From the NCBI RefSeq assembly GCF_003751445.1, contig NZ_RJUU01000001.1, forward strand, positions 3,911,001-3,975,000: 64,000 nt of DNA, written 5' to 3'. Under the pieces are notes generated by a model. The model ran no database searches. It was not told the DNA's origin and saw nothing but the letters and a program-made list of their open reading frames with translations. The stretch comes from Streptomyces sp. 840.1. Lineage in GTDB: Bacteria > Actinomycetota > Actinomycetes > Streptomycetales > Streptomycetaceae. The position numbers and the translations under genes are program-made. Of the stretch, positions 30,905-39,506 are shown one piece after another. Each line of letters begins with the position of its first letter. Position 1 is the first letter of the stretch.

Positions 30905-31798
30905 TCAGACGCGGACGTCGTCCGCGGCGCGGCGGGTTGCCGGTACCTCCAGGGTGCACCGCTCGGCGGCCGATTCGCCGATGCGCGCGCGCCTTCTTCC
31001 CAGCGGGGCGGCGAGCAGGGTCAGTGCGATGAAGACGCCGATGGCCAGCAGCACGATCGTCGCCCCGGGCGGTACGTCCTGGTAGTACGAGGTCACGGTG
31101 CCGGCCAGGGTCACCGCCACCCCGATGACGACCGAGAGCACGAAGGTCACCTTGAAGGACCGGCTGATCTGCTGCGCGGCGGCGACCGGGACCACCATCA
31201 GGGCGCTGACCAGCAGCAGCCCGACGACCCGCATCGCGACGGTGACGGTGACCGCCGCGGTGACGGCGATCAGCAGGTTCAGGACCCGTACCGGCAGTCC
31301 GGTGACCCGGGCGAACTCCTCGTCCTGGCTGACCGCGAACAGCTGCCTGCGCAGCCCGACCGTCACCAGCAGCACGAACGCCGCCAGCAGGCCGATCGCG
31401 GTGATGTCCTCGGAGGAGACTGTGGACAGCGAGCCGAAGAGGTACGAGGTGAGGTTGGCGTTGGAACCGGTGTCGGAGAGGTTGATCAGCAGGACACCGC
31501 CCGCCATGCCGCCGTAGAAGAGCATCGCCAGCGCGATGTCGCCCCGGGTGCGTCCGTACCAGCGGATCAGTTCCATGACGACCGCGCCGACGACGGCGAC
31601 GGCGGTGGCCATCCAGACCGGGCTGGTGGAGAGCAGGAAGCCGAGGCCGACACCGGTCATCGCGATGTGGCCGATGCCGTCGCCCATCAGGGCCTGCCGG
31701 CGCTGCACCAGGTAGATGCCGACGGCGGGGGCGATGACGCCGACCAGCACTGCGGCGATCAGCGCCCGCTGCATGAAGGGAGGGGTGAGGAATTCCAT
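30905..31798 (-). CDS. znuB: Zinc ABC transporter permease ZnuB
   Basis: The 297-residue integral membrane protein of the ABC-3 family has about eight hydrophobic segments and should form the translocation channel for zinc. Typical family stretches are MEFLTPPFMQRALIAAVLVG, LMGDGIGHIAMTGVGLGFLL and VVGLLLVSALMVVPVAAA. It starts 2 bases after the znuC stop, and znuC and znuA overlap, so the three form a tight operon under Zur boxes. A 65-base gap separates it from zur. Confidence 0.93.
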   Translation of the reverse strand: MEFLTPPFMQRALIAAVLVGVIAPAVGIYLVQRRQALMGDGIGHIAMTGVGLGFLLSTSPVWMATAVAVVGAVVMELIRWYGRTRGDIALAMLFYGGMAGGVLLINLSDTGSNANLTSYLFGSLSTVSSEDITAIGLLAAFVLLVTVGLRRQLFAVSQDEEFARVTGLPVRVLNLLIAVTAAVTVTVAMRVVGLLLVSALMVVPVAAAQQISRSFKVTFVLSVVIGVAVTLAGTVTSYYQDVPPGATIVLLAIGVFIALTLLAAPLGRRRARIGESAAERCTLEVPATRRAADDVRV

Positions 31799-31800
31799 GA

Positions 31801-32646
31801 TCAGCTCAGCAGTCCCGTCCGGACGGGCTCGGAAGCCGCGTGGGGGTGTACGTGGTCGTGGCCGGGCAGCGCGTGCTGGCCCAGGGCCTTCGGGGGCGGT
31901 CCGTCGTGCATCACGCAGCCGTCGCGCAGTACGACCGCGCGGTCGATCAGCGGCTCCAGCGGGCCCAGCTCGTGCAGGACGAGCAGCACGGTGGTGCCGG
32001 CCGCGACCTGGTCGCGCAGGGTCGCGGCGAGGATCTCCTGGCTGGCCAGGTCGACGCCGGCCATCGGCTCGTCCATGATCAGCAGTTCGGGTTCGGCGGC
32101 GAGCGCGCGGGCGATCAGGACGCGCTGGTGCTGGCCGCCGGAGAGGGCGTTCACGGAGTCCTTGGCGCGGTCGGTGAGGCCGACGAGTTCGATCGCCCGG
32201 TCGACGGCGGCGCGGTCGGCCTTGCGGGGCAGGCCGAGCCTGGTCCGGGAGAGCCGTCCGGAGGAGACGACCTCGCGGATGGTGGCCGGTACGCCGCCGG
32301 CCGCGGTGGTGCGCTGCGGCACGTAGCCGACCCGGGCCCAGTCGCGGAACCGGCGCAGCGGGGTGCCGAAGAGTTCGACGGCGCCGCCGGTGAGGGGGAC
32401 CTGGCCGATGGCGGAGCGCACGGCGGTCGACTTGCCGGAGCCGTTGGCGCCGAGCAGCGCGACGACCTCGCCGCGGTGCACGGTCAGGTCGACGCCGCGC
32501 AGGACGGGGCGCGCTCCGAGGGTGGCCGTGGCGTCGCGCAGGACGATCACGGGTTCGGGGGTGGAGCTCGCGGGCTCGGGCATGAGCGCCTCCGGTGCTG
32601 CTGCGGGGTTCGGGTCGGCCGGTTCGGTGGGGTCGTCGTCGCTCAC
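31801..32646 (-). CDS. znuC: Zinc ABC transporter ATPase ZnuC
   Basis: The 281-residue ABC ATPase powers zinc import. It has Walker A GANGSGKST, signature ALSGGQHQRVLIARAL, Walker B LLIMDEPMAG and the H-loop VLHELG. The N-terminal 35 residues are an extra Pro/Ala-rich extension. The C-terminus carries a His-rich tail (GQHALPGHDHVHPHA) that could hold zinc. The start overlaps the stop of znuA by 4 bases. It is co-transcribed with znuB, which starts 2 bases after its stop. Confidence 0.94.
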   Translation of the reverse strand: MSDDDPTEPADPNPAAAPEALMPEPASSTPEPVIVLRDATATLGARPVLRGVDLTVHRGEVVALLGANGSGKSTAVRSAIGQVPLTGGAVELFGTPLRRFRDWARVGYVPQRTTAAGGVPATIREVVSSGRLSRTRLGLPRKADRAAVDRAIELVGLTDRAKDSVNALSGGQHQRVLIARALAAEPELLIMDEPMAGVDLASQEILAATLRDQVAAGTTVLLVLHELGPLEPLIDRAVVLRDGCVMHDGPPPKALGQHALPGHDHVHPHAASEPVRTGLLS

Positions 32647-33605
32647 TTCGCGCCGAGCGCCTTCTGCAGCGCGGCGAGGTTGGACTTCATGACCTCGATG
32701 TAGTCATCGCCCTTGGACCTGTCCGTGATTCCCTCCAGCGGGTCCAGGACGTCGGTGCGCAGTCCGGTGTCGCGGGCGACGGTCTTGGCCGTCTTGTCGC
32801 TGGCGAGCGTCTCGAAGAAGACCGTGGTGACCTTCTTCTTCTCCGCGATGGAGTGCAGGGCGCTGATCCGGGCGGGGCTGGGCTCGGCCTCGGGGTCGAT
32901 GCCGGCGATGCCCTCCTGGGTGAGGCCGTAGCGCTCGGCCAGGTATCCGAAGGCGGAGTGGGTGGTGATGAACGTCTTGGTGGCGGTGTCCGCCAGCCCC
33001 TTCTTGTACGCCGTGTCGAGCGCGCCGAGCTCCTTGACCAGGGCGTCGGTGTTCTTGCGGTAGTCCGCGGCGTGGTCCGGGTCGGTCTTCTCCAGGGACT
33101 TGCCGACGCCCTTGGCGACCTCGGCGTACTTCACCGGGTCGAGCCAGATGTGCGGGTCGGCGCCGGCTTCCTCGCCCTCGTGCTCGTGGCCGTGCTCGTG
33201 GTCCTCCCCGCCGACCTCGGCGCCGTGGTCCTCCAGCGTGGTCAGCTTCGCGGCGTCGACGGTGTGCTTGGACTCGGAGAGCTTGATCGCGTCGTCCACC
33301 GCGGGCTGGATGCCCTTGAGGTAGAGGATGTAGTCGGCGTCGCTGAGGCCGCCGATCTGCCGGGGGCTGAGCTCCAGGTCGTGCGGCTCCACGCCCGGCT
33401 TGGTGAGGGTGGAGACGGAGACGTGGCCGCCGCCTATTCGCTCGGCCAGGAACTGCATCGGGTAGAACGACGCCACCACGTTCAGCTTGTCGCCGCTCTT
33501 GTGGTCGGCGGCGTCGGACGTCGAACAGGCGGAGAGCGCGGTGAGGCCGAGGACGACTGCTCCGGCGGCGACAGCGGTGGGTATGAGGCGGCGGCGTTTG
33601 TTCAT
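32643..33605 (-). CDS. znuA: Zinc-binding lipoprotein ZnuA
   Basis: This 320-residue cluster A-I solute-binding protein captures zinc outside the membrane. It has a signal peptide with lipobox LSAC (near residue 25), a His/Glu-rich loop (DHEHGHEHEGEE, about residues 130-145) followed by ADPHIWLDP, and later ligand regions THSAFGYLA and FFETLASDK. I chose the start at 33605 (MNKRRR); two upstream in-frame starts, ATG 33614 and TTG 33623, cannot be excluded. No clear ribosome binding site is visible. It heads the znuA-znuC-znuB operon, with two Zur boxes at its start. Confidence 0.93.
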   Translation of the reverse strand: MNKRRRLIPTAVAAGAVVLGLTALSACSTSDAADHKSGDKLNVVASFYPMQFLAERIGGGHVSVSTLTKPGVEPHDLELSPRQIGGLSDADYILYLKGIQPAVDDAIKLSESKHTVDAAKLTTLEDHGAEVGGEDHEHGHEHEGEEAGADPHIWLDPVKYAEVAKGVGKSLEKTDPDHAADYRKNTDALVKELGALDTAYKKGLADTATKTFITTHSAFGYLAERYGLTQEGIAGIDPEAEPSPARISALHSIAEKKKVTTVFFETLASDKTAKTVARDTGLRTDVLDPLEGITDRSKGDDYIEVMKSNLAALQKALGAK

Positions 33606-33641
33606 GACAGTCATTTTCAACAAAAGTGGAAACGATTGTCA
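33605..33641 (-). promoter_or_regulatory. Tandem Zur boxes of the znuACB operon
   Basis: Two 15-base dyads fit the Streptomyces Zur consensus (TGAAAATGATTTTCA-like): TGACAGTCATTTTCA at 33605-33619 and TGGAAACGATTGTCA at 33627-33641. Their centres are 22 bases apart, about two helical turns, so two Zur dimers can bind the same face. The first touches the znuA start codon, so binding would block initiation. Repression with zinc is expected. Confidence 0.8.
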
Positions 33642-33698
33642 ACAAGGTCGATGGGGCGACCTCGGGCACACGGCCCGGCGGACCGGTCCGATACCGAT

Positions 33699-33729
33699 TT
33701 GATCGAAGGGGCGTGCCCGCCGGTAATCT
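33699..33729 (+). promoter_or_regulatory. Possible glyS promoter
   Basis: TTGATC (33699-33704) and TAATCT (33724-33729) resemble -35 and -10 boxes, with a rather long 19-base spacer. The glyS start follows 43 bases later. Only a weak call. Confidence 0.3.
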
Positions 33730-33771
33730 GAGGACTTCGCCGTTCGCCGTCGTCGTAATGAAGAGAGCACC

Positions 33772-35154
33772 GTGGCCGCCGACAAGATCGACTCCATCGT
33801 CAGCCTGAGCAAGCGCCGTGGCTTCGTTTTCCCCTGCAGTGAGATCTACGGTGGTCAGCGCGCCGCCTGGGACTACGGACCGCTGGGCGTTGAGCTCAAG
33901 GAGAACCTCAAGCGTCAGTGGTGGCGCTACATGGTCACTTCGCGCGAGGACGTGGTCGGGCTCGACTCGTCGGTCATCCTGGCCCCCGAGGTGTGGGTGG
34001 CCTCCGGTCACGTCGCCACGTTCTCGGACCCGCTGACCGAGTGCACCTCCTGCCACAAGCGCTACCGCGCGGACCACCTGGAGGAGGCGTACGAGGAGAA
34101 GCACGGCAAGCCGCCGGTCAACGGCCTTGCCGACCTCAACTGCCCCAACTGCGGCAACAAGGGCACCTTCACCGAGCCCAAGCAGTTCTCCGGCCTGCTC
34201 TCCACGCACCTCGGCCCGACCCAGGACTCCGGCTCGGTCGCCTACCTGCGTCCCGAGACGGCCCAGGGCATCTTCACCAACTTCGGCCAGGTGCAGCAGA
34301 CCTCGCGCAAGAAGCCGCCGTTCGGCATCGCGCAGATGGGCAAGTCCTTCCGGAACGAGATCACTCCGGGCAACTTCATCTTCCGCACGCGCGAGTTCGA
34401 GCAGATGGAGATGGAGTTCTTCGTCAAGCCGGGCGAGGACGAGCAGTGGCAGGAATACTGGATGGAGCAGCGCTGGAACTGGTACACCGGCCTCGGCATG
34501 CGCGAGGAGAACATGCGCTGGTTCGAGCACCCGGCGGAGAAGCTCTCCCACTACTCCAAGCGCACCGCTGACATCGAGTACCGCTTCCGCTTCGGCGGCA
34601 GCGAGTGGGGCGAGCTGGAGGGCGTCGCCAACCGCACGGACTACGACCTGAAGGCGCACTCCAAGGCCTCGGGCACGGACCTGTCCTTCTTCGACCAGGA
34701 GGCCGGCGAGCGCTGGACCCCCTACGTCATCGAGCCGGCGGCCGGTGTGGGCCGCTCGGTCCTGGCGTTCCTGCTGGACGCCTACATCGAGGACGAGGCG
34801 CCCAACGCCAAGGGCGTCATGGAGAAGCGCACCGTGATGCGCCTCGACCCGCGCCTGGCGCCGGTGAAGGTCGCGGTCCTGCCGCTGTCCCGCAACCCGC
34901 AGCTCTCGCCGAAGGCCAAGGGCCTCGCGGCCGACCTGCGGCAGAACTGGAACATCGAGTTCGACGACGCGGGCGCCATCGGCCGCCGTTACCGCCGCCA
35001 GGACGAGATCGGTACGCCGTTCTGCGTCACCGTCGACTTCGACACCCTCGACGACAACGCGGTGACGGTGCGCGAGCGCGACACGATGAAGCAGGAGCGC
35101 GTCTCCCTGGACCAGATCCAGGCGTACCTGGGCGCACGGCTGCTCGGCTGCTGA
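33772..35154 (+). CDS. glyS: Glycyl-tRNA synthetase, dimeric type
   Basis: This 460-residue class II synthetase charges tRNA-Gly. It has an N-terminal catalytic domain with [12 protein letters not shown], a zinc-binding insertion with two CxxC pairs (CTSCHKRY and CPNCGNKG, about residues 89-130), motif 2 [19 protein letters not shown] and a C-terminal anticodon-binding domain (about 360-455). Length fits the alpha2 enzyme. The GTG start is chosen (VAADKIDS), with AGAGAG upstream. The gene faces the znu operon head-to-head across 166 bases. A strong terminator follows. Confidence 0.96.
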   Translation: MAADKIDSIVSLSKRRGFVFPCSEIYGGQRAAWDYGPLGVELKENLKRQWWRYMVTSREDVVGLDSSVILAPEVWVASGHVATFSDPLTECTSCHKRYRADHLEEAYEEKHGKPPVNGLADLNCPNCGNKGTFTEPKQFSGLLSTHLGPTQDSGSVAYLRPETAQGIFTNFGQVQQTSRKKPPFGIAQMGKSFRNEITPGNFIFRTREFEQMEMEFFVKPGEDEQWQEYWMEQRWNWYTGLGMREENMRWFEHPAEKLSHYSKRTADIEYRFRFGGSEWGELEGVANRTDYDLKAHSKASGTDLSFFDQEAGERWTPYVIEPAAGVGRSVLAFLLDAYIEDEAPNAKGVMEKRTVMRLDPRLAPVKVAVLPLSRNPQLSPKAKGLAADLRQNWNIEFDDAGAIGRRYRRQDEIGTPFCVTVDFDTLDDNAVTVRERDTMKQERVSLDQIQAYLGARLLGC

Positions 35155-35172
35155 CGCCTCGCATCCGCTGGA

Positions 35173-35210
35173 CGAAGCCCCCGGTTCCCCGAACGGAACC
35201 GGGGGCTTCG
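35173..35210. terminator. glyS terminator
   Basis: Arms 35173-35188 (CGAAGCCCCCGGTTCC) and 35195-35210 (GGAACCGGGGGCTTCG) form a perfect 16-base-pair stem around CCGAAC, 18 bases after the glyS stop. Confidence 0.88.
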
Positions 35211-35245
35211 TGCACACTGGGCACAATCGTCCACAGGAGGCTCGG

Positions 35246-35452
35246 ATGCCGTCCATGACCACGAGCAAGGTCAGCAGATGGGACCAGCACGGCCGTGAAC
35301 ACATAGTCCACGTAAGGAAGTCGGGGATGCAGCGGCAGTTGAGCTGCGACACCTGCGACTGGCGCAAGGGGGTGCAGTTCCTGCCCTGGCTCAAGGCCGA
35401 GGAACACCTCGCGGAGGCGCACCAGGCGACGGTCGACCCAACGGCGACGTAG
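35246..35452 (+). CDS. Small hypothetical protein with a CxxC pair
   Basis: The ATG at 35246 has AGGAGG 5 bases upstream, giving a 68-residue protein. It has CDTCDW near residue 35 and mixed charged residues, with no signal or membrane segment. The single CxxC plus flanking His (HLAEAH) suggest a small zinc-finger-like fold. It directly follows the glyS terminator and faces the convergent TetR gene. Function unknown; the strong ribosome binding site is the main support. Confidence 0.65.
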   Translation: MPSMTTSKVSRWDQHGREHIVHVRKSGMQRQLSCDTCDWRKGVQFLPWLKAEEHLAEAHQATVDPTAT

Positions 35453-35547
35453 CCCCGGCCCCCGATTCCGGGGCCCGCCCCGATCCCGCTTCCGGCCCCG
35501 CTTCCGGTCCAGCCGCCAGTCCCGTTCCGGCCGGTCCGGGCCCGGTC

Positions 35548-36135
35548 TCAGGCGCGCAGGCCGCGCAGCAGCAGGTCTGTGACGGCGGTGAACTCGGCGG
35601 CGATGGCGGGTTTCTGCCATTCGGGGGCATACGCCGGGTCGTGGAAGCGTGCCGTCGCGTCGAAGACGGCCTGGGCGGCCGACGCGGGGTCGGCCACGGC
35701 GAACTGGCCGTCGGTCACCCCCTCCTCGATCATCTCCCGCAGCTGGCCCACCAGTTCGCGGATGTGTTCCTCCACCACCGTGCTCTCGCCCATGAGCACC
35801 TCATAGGTGGCGAACAGCTCCGGATCGTCGCCCGCCTTGTGCCGCTTGGCCTCGAACAGCGCCTCCAGCCACTGCCGCAGCTTCGCCGGGGCCGGCTGGG
35901 CAGAGGCGTGCAGGATCTCGGTGAGCGCCAGCTCCGTGCGGGTCAGCCAGCGGCCGGTCACCGCCTCGCGCAGGGCGGCCTTCGTGCGGAAGTGGCGGTA
36001 CACGCTGCCGTGGCTGACGCCGAGCGCCCGAGCCACGTCGACCACGGTCGCCTTGGCGGGGCCGTAGCGGCGCAGCACGTCCTCGGTGGCTTCGAGGATG
36101 CGCTCGGGAGTCAGCGGGTCGGGCGGCGGCGTCAT
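35548..36135 (-). CDS. TetR/AcrR family regulator
   Basis: The 195-residue protein has an N-terminal TetR helix-turn-helix (about 10-57, with VVDVARALGVSHGSVYRHFRTK) and a C-terminal ligand domain of the TetR_C type (about 80-195). It is probably a repressor. It lies 77 bases downstream of the aldo-keto reductase gene on the same strand, so it likely controls that gene and itself through the 24-base palindrome upstream. Confidence 0.87.
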   Translation of the reverse strand: MTPPPDPLTPERILEATEDVLRRYGPAKATVVDVARALGVSHGSVYRHFRTKAALREAVTGRWLTRTELALTEILHASAQPAPAKLRQWLEALFEAKRHKAGDDPELFATYEVLMGESTVVEEHIRELVGQLREMIEEGVTDGQFAVADPASAAQAVFDATARFHDPAYAPEWQKPAIAAEFTAVTDLLLRGLRA

Positions 36136-36212
36136 GGTGGGTGTGCTGCCTTTCGGGGCGGGGCGTCGGGCGGCTCGGGCCGCCGTCGGGCGGCTTTGAC
36201 CGTACCCGGAGG

Positions 36213-37238
36213 TCAGCGCTCGCTGTCCAGGTGGGCCATCTGGCTGTCGGGGTAGCGGGCGCCCGCCGCGGCGCCGGCCGGGACGGCCTCCTCGATCGCC
36301 GCGAGGTCGGCCTCGGTCAGCTCCACGTCCAGGGAGCCGAGGGCCTCGGTCAGGCGGTCGGTCCTGCGGGCGCCGACCAGCGGCACGATGTCCGTGCCCC
36401 GGATCGCGCCCTGGGCCAGGACCCAGGCGATGGCGATCTGCGCGACCGTGACGCCCTTCTGCTCGGCGATCTTCCGGAGCGCCTCGACCAGGTCGAGGTT
36501 GTGCCGGAGGTTCTCGTCCTGGAAGCGCGGGCTCATGCTCCGGAAGTCACCGGCGGCCAGCTCGCGGTCGCGGGTGAAGTGACCGCTGATCAGTCCGCGG
36601 GAGAGCACCCCGTACGCGGTGACGCCGATGCCCAGTTCGCGGCAGACCGGGAGGATCTCCGCCTCGATGGAGCGGGAGAGCAGCGAGTACTCGATCTGCA
36701 GATCGGAGATCGGGGCGACGGAAGCTGCCCGCCGGATGGTCTCGGCGCCGACTTCGGAGAGGCCGATGTGCCGGACGTGCCCGGCCTCGACCAGCTCGGC
36801 GATGGCGCCGACGGTCTCCTCGACCGGTACGTCCGGGTCGAGCCTGGCCATGCGGTAGACGTCGATGTGGTCGAGCCCCAGCCGCTGGAGCGAGTAGGCC
36901 GCGAAGTTCTTGACCGCCGCCGGGCGGCCGTCGTGACCGGTGAAGGCGCCCTCGACGGTCCGCAGCGCGCCGAACTTCACGCTGGTCAGCGCCCGTTCCC
37001 GGGCGGGCGCGGGGGCGGTGCGCAGGGCCTCGTTGATCAGGAGCTCGTTGTGCCCCATGCCGTAGAAGTCGCCGGTGTCGAGCAGGTTGATTCCGGCGTC
37101 GAGTGCCGCGTGGACGGTGGCGATCGACTCGGTGCGGTCGGCCTCGCCGTACAGCGCGGACATGCCCATGCAGCCGAGGCCGAGCGTGGAGACCTGCGGG
37201 CCGGTGGAGCCGAGGGGGTGGGTGCGGAGGGCGGTCAT
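36213..37238 (-). CDS. Aldo/keto reductase
   Basis: The 341-residue TIM-barrel NADPH-dependent oxidoreductase is like AKR13-type enzymes. The N-terminus LGLGCMGMSALYGE, the Asp-Tyr pair DTGDFYG and the Lys in TSVKFGA are present. Where most family members have catalytic His (YQHRVDP-like), this one reads YRMARLDP. The histidine is therefore missing and activity may be altered. I chose the start at 37238 after GGGAG. It has an operator 63 bases upstream and a TetR gene downstream. Confidence 0.87.
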   Translation of the reverse strand: MTALRTHPLGSTGPQVSTLGLGCMGMSALYGEADRTESIATVHAALDAGINLLDTGDFYGMGHNELLINEALRTAPAPARERALTSVKFGALRTVEGAFTGHDGRPAAVKNFAAYSLQRLGLDHIDVYRMARLDPDVPVEETVGAIAELVEAGHVRHIGLSEVGAETIRRAASVAPISDLQIEYSLLSRSIEAEILPVCRELGIGVTAYGVLSRGLISGHFTRDRELAAGDFRSMSPRFQDENLRHNLDLVEALRKIAEQKGVTVAQIAIAWVLAQGAIRGTDIVPLVGARRTDRLTEALGSLDVELTEADLAAIEEAVPAGAAAGARYPDSQMAHLDSER

Positions 37239-37300
37239 AGGGAACTCCCGGGTGTGCTGGGGCCAGGCGTCATGCGTACATACCGACCCTGGCATAGGCG

Positions 37301-37324
37301 ATGACAGATTTCAATATCTGTCAT
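37301..37324. promoter_or_regulatory. TetR-type operator of the aldo-keto reductase unit
   Basis: ATGACAGAT-N6-ATCTGTCAT is a perfect 9-base inverted repeat with a TTCAAT spacer. It lies 63 bases upstream of the reductase start. Size and symmetry suit a TetR dimer; the TetR gene of this unit is the best candidate. A T/A-rich patch in very GC-rich DNA also marks it as a promoter. Confidence 0.75.
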
Positions 37325-37521
37325 TCCATGTTCCCTCGGTGGGGTGATTCCAGTCGGCCGAAAATCCGGTGCGGGAGCCGCTCGGCGCGGGGTACCGTTC
37401 CTGCATGGCTTCGTTCTTCCAGATCTACGAGTGAGTGCGCGGCGGGTCCGAGCACCCGCCGCCCACCGGATCGATCCAGGGTCGTTTCAGACCTCACTTT
37501 CACCAAGGATGGGAGAACCCC

Positions 37522-37776
37522 GTGGCCAAAAGCCGTAACAACCTCCTCGGCGTCGGCGGACAGCGGAAGAAGCTGTCCCGTGCCGAGCAGCAGGGCACAG
37601 GCCCCGAGCGCAACGCCAACCGGCAGACGGCGGCCGACCAGAAGCAGGAGCTGCTGCGCAAGATGCGGGAGCGCGCCGGTCACGCACCGTCGGACGACGC
37701 CGCCGCGCAGGACGCCCCGGCCCAGGACGCACCCGCCAAGGACGCACCTGAGCAGGACGCCCCGGCGCAGAGCTGA
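37522..37776 (+). CDS. Small DUF6243-like protein
   Basis: The 84-residue protein starts with GTG (VAKSRNNLLGVGGQRKKL), with GGGAG upstream. The conserved N-terminal half is basic. The C-terminal half is a low-complexity repeat of five-residue units (DAPAQ, DAPAK, DAPEQ). It resembles the DUF6243 family found in streptomycetes, whose role is unknown. No signal or membrane segment. A strong terminator follows. Confidence 0.7.
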   Translation: MAKSRNNLLGVGGQRKKLSRAEQQGTGPERNANRQTAADQKQELLRKMRERAGHAPSDDAAAQDAPAQDAPAKDAPEQDAPAQS

Positions 37777-37857
37777 CCCCCTGCTCGCCGAACCCGGTCA
37801 GTAGGGACAGCAGAACAGGAAGTCGCGCGCGGGAGCCCAGGGCGCCACGCGTACGAC

Positions 37858-37894
37858 CGGTGGCCCGGAACACCTCAGGTGTTCCGGGCCACCG
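37858..37894. terminator. Bidirectional terminator between DUF6243 and MFS genes
   Basis: GGTGGCCCGGAACACC (37859-37874) and GGTGTTCCGGGCCACC (37878-37893) form a perfect 16-base-pair stem with a three-base loop, TCA. One more C-G pair closes it. It lies between two convergent genes. Confidence 0.85.
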
Positions 37895-37923
37895 CCGTTC
37901 CGGACGCCCCGCACGCCCCGAGC

Positions 37924-39396
37924 TCATGCGACGGTGCGCGGCAGCCGCAGGCTCAGCAGTGTCGTCAGCACCACCGCGCCCAACTGCACCAGCAGCGTCA
38001 CGACCAGCGCGTCCCGCATCCCCGACCCCGGCGCCAGTGACAGGAACAGCGAACCGAGCGTCGCCACACCCAGGGCCAGCGCCGCCTGCTGAGTCGTCGT
38101 CATGACTCCGCCGCCGACCCCGGCCCGCTCCGGCGGCACGTCGGAGAGCACGATGCGGAACAGCACGGGCAGCTGGAGCCCCTGGCCGAGACCGGCGATC
38201 GCCATTCCCGGCAGCAGCCCCAGCAGCCCCAGCCCGGACCAGCTGTGCCACACGGTGAGTGCCAGCACCACCACGCCGGCCGCCTGGATGAGCCCGCCGG
38301 CCGTCACGACCCGGCTGCCGTAGCGCCGTACCAGCCCCGGGCCGGCCAGCGAGGCGGCGAAGAAGGCCGCCGCCATCGGGGCCATCGAGAGGCCGGACGC
38401 CGCCGGACCCAGCTTCAGGCCCTGCTGGAGCGCCACCGCGATGACGAACATGAAGCCGCCGAAGCCCACCGAGAACGGCAGCACCAGCGACAGTCCGCGC
38501 CGCAGCGAGTCGAGCCGCAGCAGGCTCGGCGGGACCAGCGGGATCAGGCCGTTGCGGTCGGCCCTCCGCTCCACCCGGTAGAAGGCGGCCGCCGCGAACG
38601 GGAACAGCGCCAGCGAGACCCAGGTCCACAGCGGCCAGCCCGCCGCCCGGCCCTCGGTCAGCGGGGCCAGCAGGGTGACCAGTGACGCGGCCAGCAGCAG
38701 CGTGCCCGGTACGTCGACCGGGGCGGGCCGCTCCGAACGCGTCTCCGGCACCGAGCGGGCCGCCAGTACCAGCCCCACCGCCGCCACCGGGACGTTGACC
38801 AGGAACACCGATCGCCAGCCCGCGCTCTCGCCGAACACCCACGACAGCGGCGCGGCGGCGACCAGCACCCCACCGAGGATCTGGCCGGCGACCATGGAGA
38901 GACCGGCCGTCGCCCCGTACAGGCTCATCGCCCTGGCCCGCCGGTGCCCCGAGGTGGTCGCCTGGATGGTGGCGAGCACCTGCGGCAGCATCAGCGCCGC
39001 CGCGGCGCCTTGGGCGACCCGCGCGCCGACCAGCGTCCAGGCGTTCGGCGCGAGCCCGCAGGCCAGCGAGGTGAGCCCGAAGGCCGCGATGCCCAGCAGG
39101 AACAGCCGGCGCCGGCCGGCCATGTCGCCGAGCCGGCCGCCGAGTACGAGCAGGACGGCGTACGCGAGCCCGTATCCCGCCACGACGAGCTCCAGCAGCG
39201 CGGGTCCCGCGGCCAGGTCGTGGTCGATGGTGGGAAGGGCGACATTCACGATGAAGAAGTCGATCAGGGGGAGCGCCGCACCGAGCAGCACGGTGAACAG
39301 CCCGAGTGCGCCGAGAACCGGCGTGGGGTGGTCGTGCCGTACCACCGGCGTGGCAGTGGTGGCGGATGTCTTCGGCCGTACAGAGGATTCACTCAC
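37924..39396 (-). CDS. MFS transporter, DHA2-type efflux
   Basis: This 490-residue major facilitator has about 14 hydrophobic segments. N-terminal LIDFFIVNVALPTID and GGRLGDMAGRRRLFL are drug-exporter motifs. I chose the GTG at 39396; an ATG at 39468 would add a long poorly conserved leader. It is divergent from an HTH/MmyB regulator gene at 39507. The same arrangement occurs at 13.4-15.9 kb, so this may be a duplicated or repeatedly acquired exporter/regulator module. Substrate unknown. Confidence 0.86.
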   Translation of the reverse strand: MSESSVRPKTSATTATPVVRHDHPTPVLGALGLFTVLLGAALPLIDFFIVNVALPTIDHDLAAGPALLELVVAGYGLAYAVLLVLGGRLGDMAGRRRLFLLGIAAFGLTSLACGLAPNAWTLVGARVAQGAAAALMLPQVLATIQATTSGHRRARAMSLYGATAGLSMVAGQILGGVLVAAAPLSWVFGESAGWRSVFLVNVPVAAVGLVLAARSVPETRSERPAPVDVPGTLLLAASLVTLLAPLTEGRAAGWPLWTWVSLALFPFAAAAFYRVERRADRNGLIPLVPPSLLRLDSLRRGLSLVLPFSVGFGGFMFVIAVALQQGLKLGPAASGLSMAPMAAAFFAASLAGPGLVRRYGSRVVTAGGLIQAAGVVVLALTVWHSWSGLGLLGLLPGMAIAGLGQGLQLPVLFRIVLSDVPPERAGVGGGVMTTTQQAALALGVATLGSLFLSLAPGSGMRDALVVTLLVQLGAVVLTTLLSLRLPRTVA

Positions 39397-39422
39397 GGCA
39401 TCGACGATGGCTCTTCTCGAAG

Positions 39423-39455
39423 CCTGGTACCAGAGTGCCTTTATCCTGGTACAAG
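39423..39455. promoter_or_regulatory. Direct-repeat operator of the second MFS/HTH pair
   Basis: CCTGGTACCAG (39423-39433) and CCTGGTACAAG (39445-39455) are direct repeats with starts 22 bases apart. The first contains a CTGGTACCAG palindrome. A -10-like TATCCT overlaps the second. The first HTH/MFS gap also has TTATCCTG before its HTH gene. The divergent HTH regulator is the likely ligand. Confidence 0.6.
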
Positions 39456-39506
39456 TAGCACCCGGCATGGCGCCGGGCCGTGCCGCACGCTGGAGGAATG
39501 ACGACG

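Noticed and set aside
37405..37434. Nine-codon frame MASFFQIYE before the DUF6243-like gene
   Set aside because: It has no clear ribosome binding site and no amino-acid run typical of attenuators.
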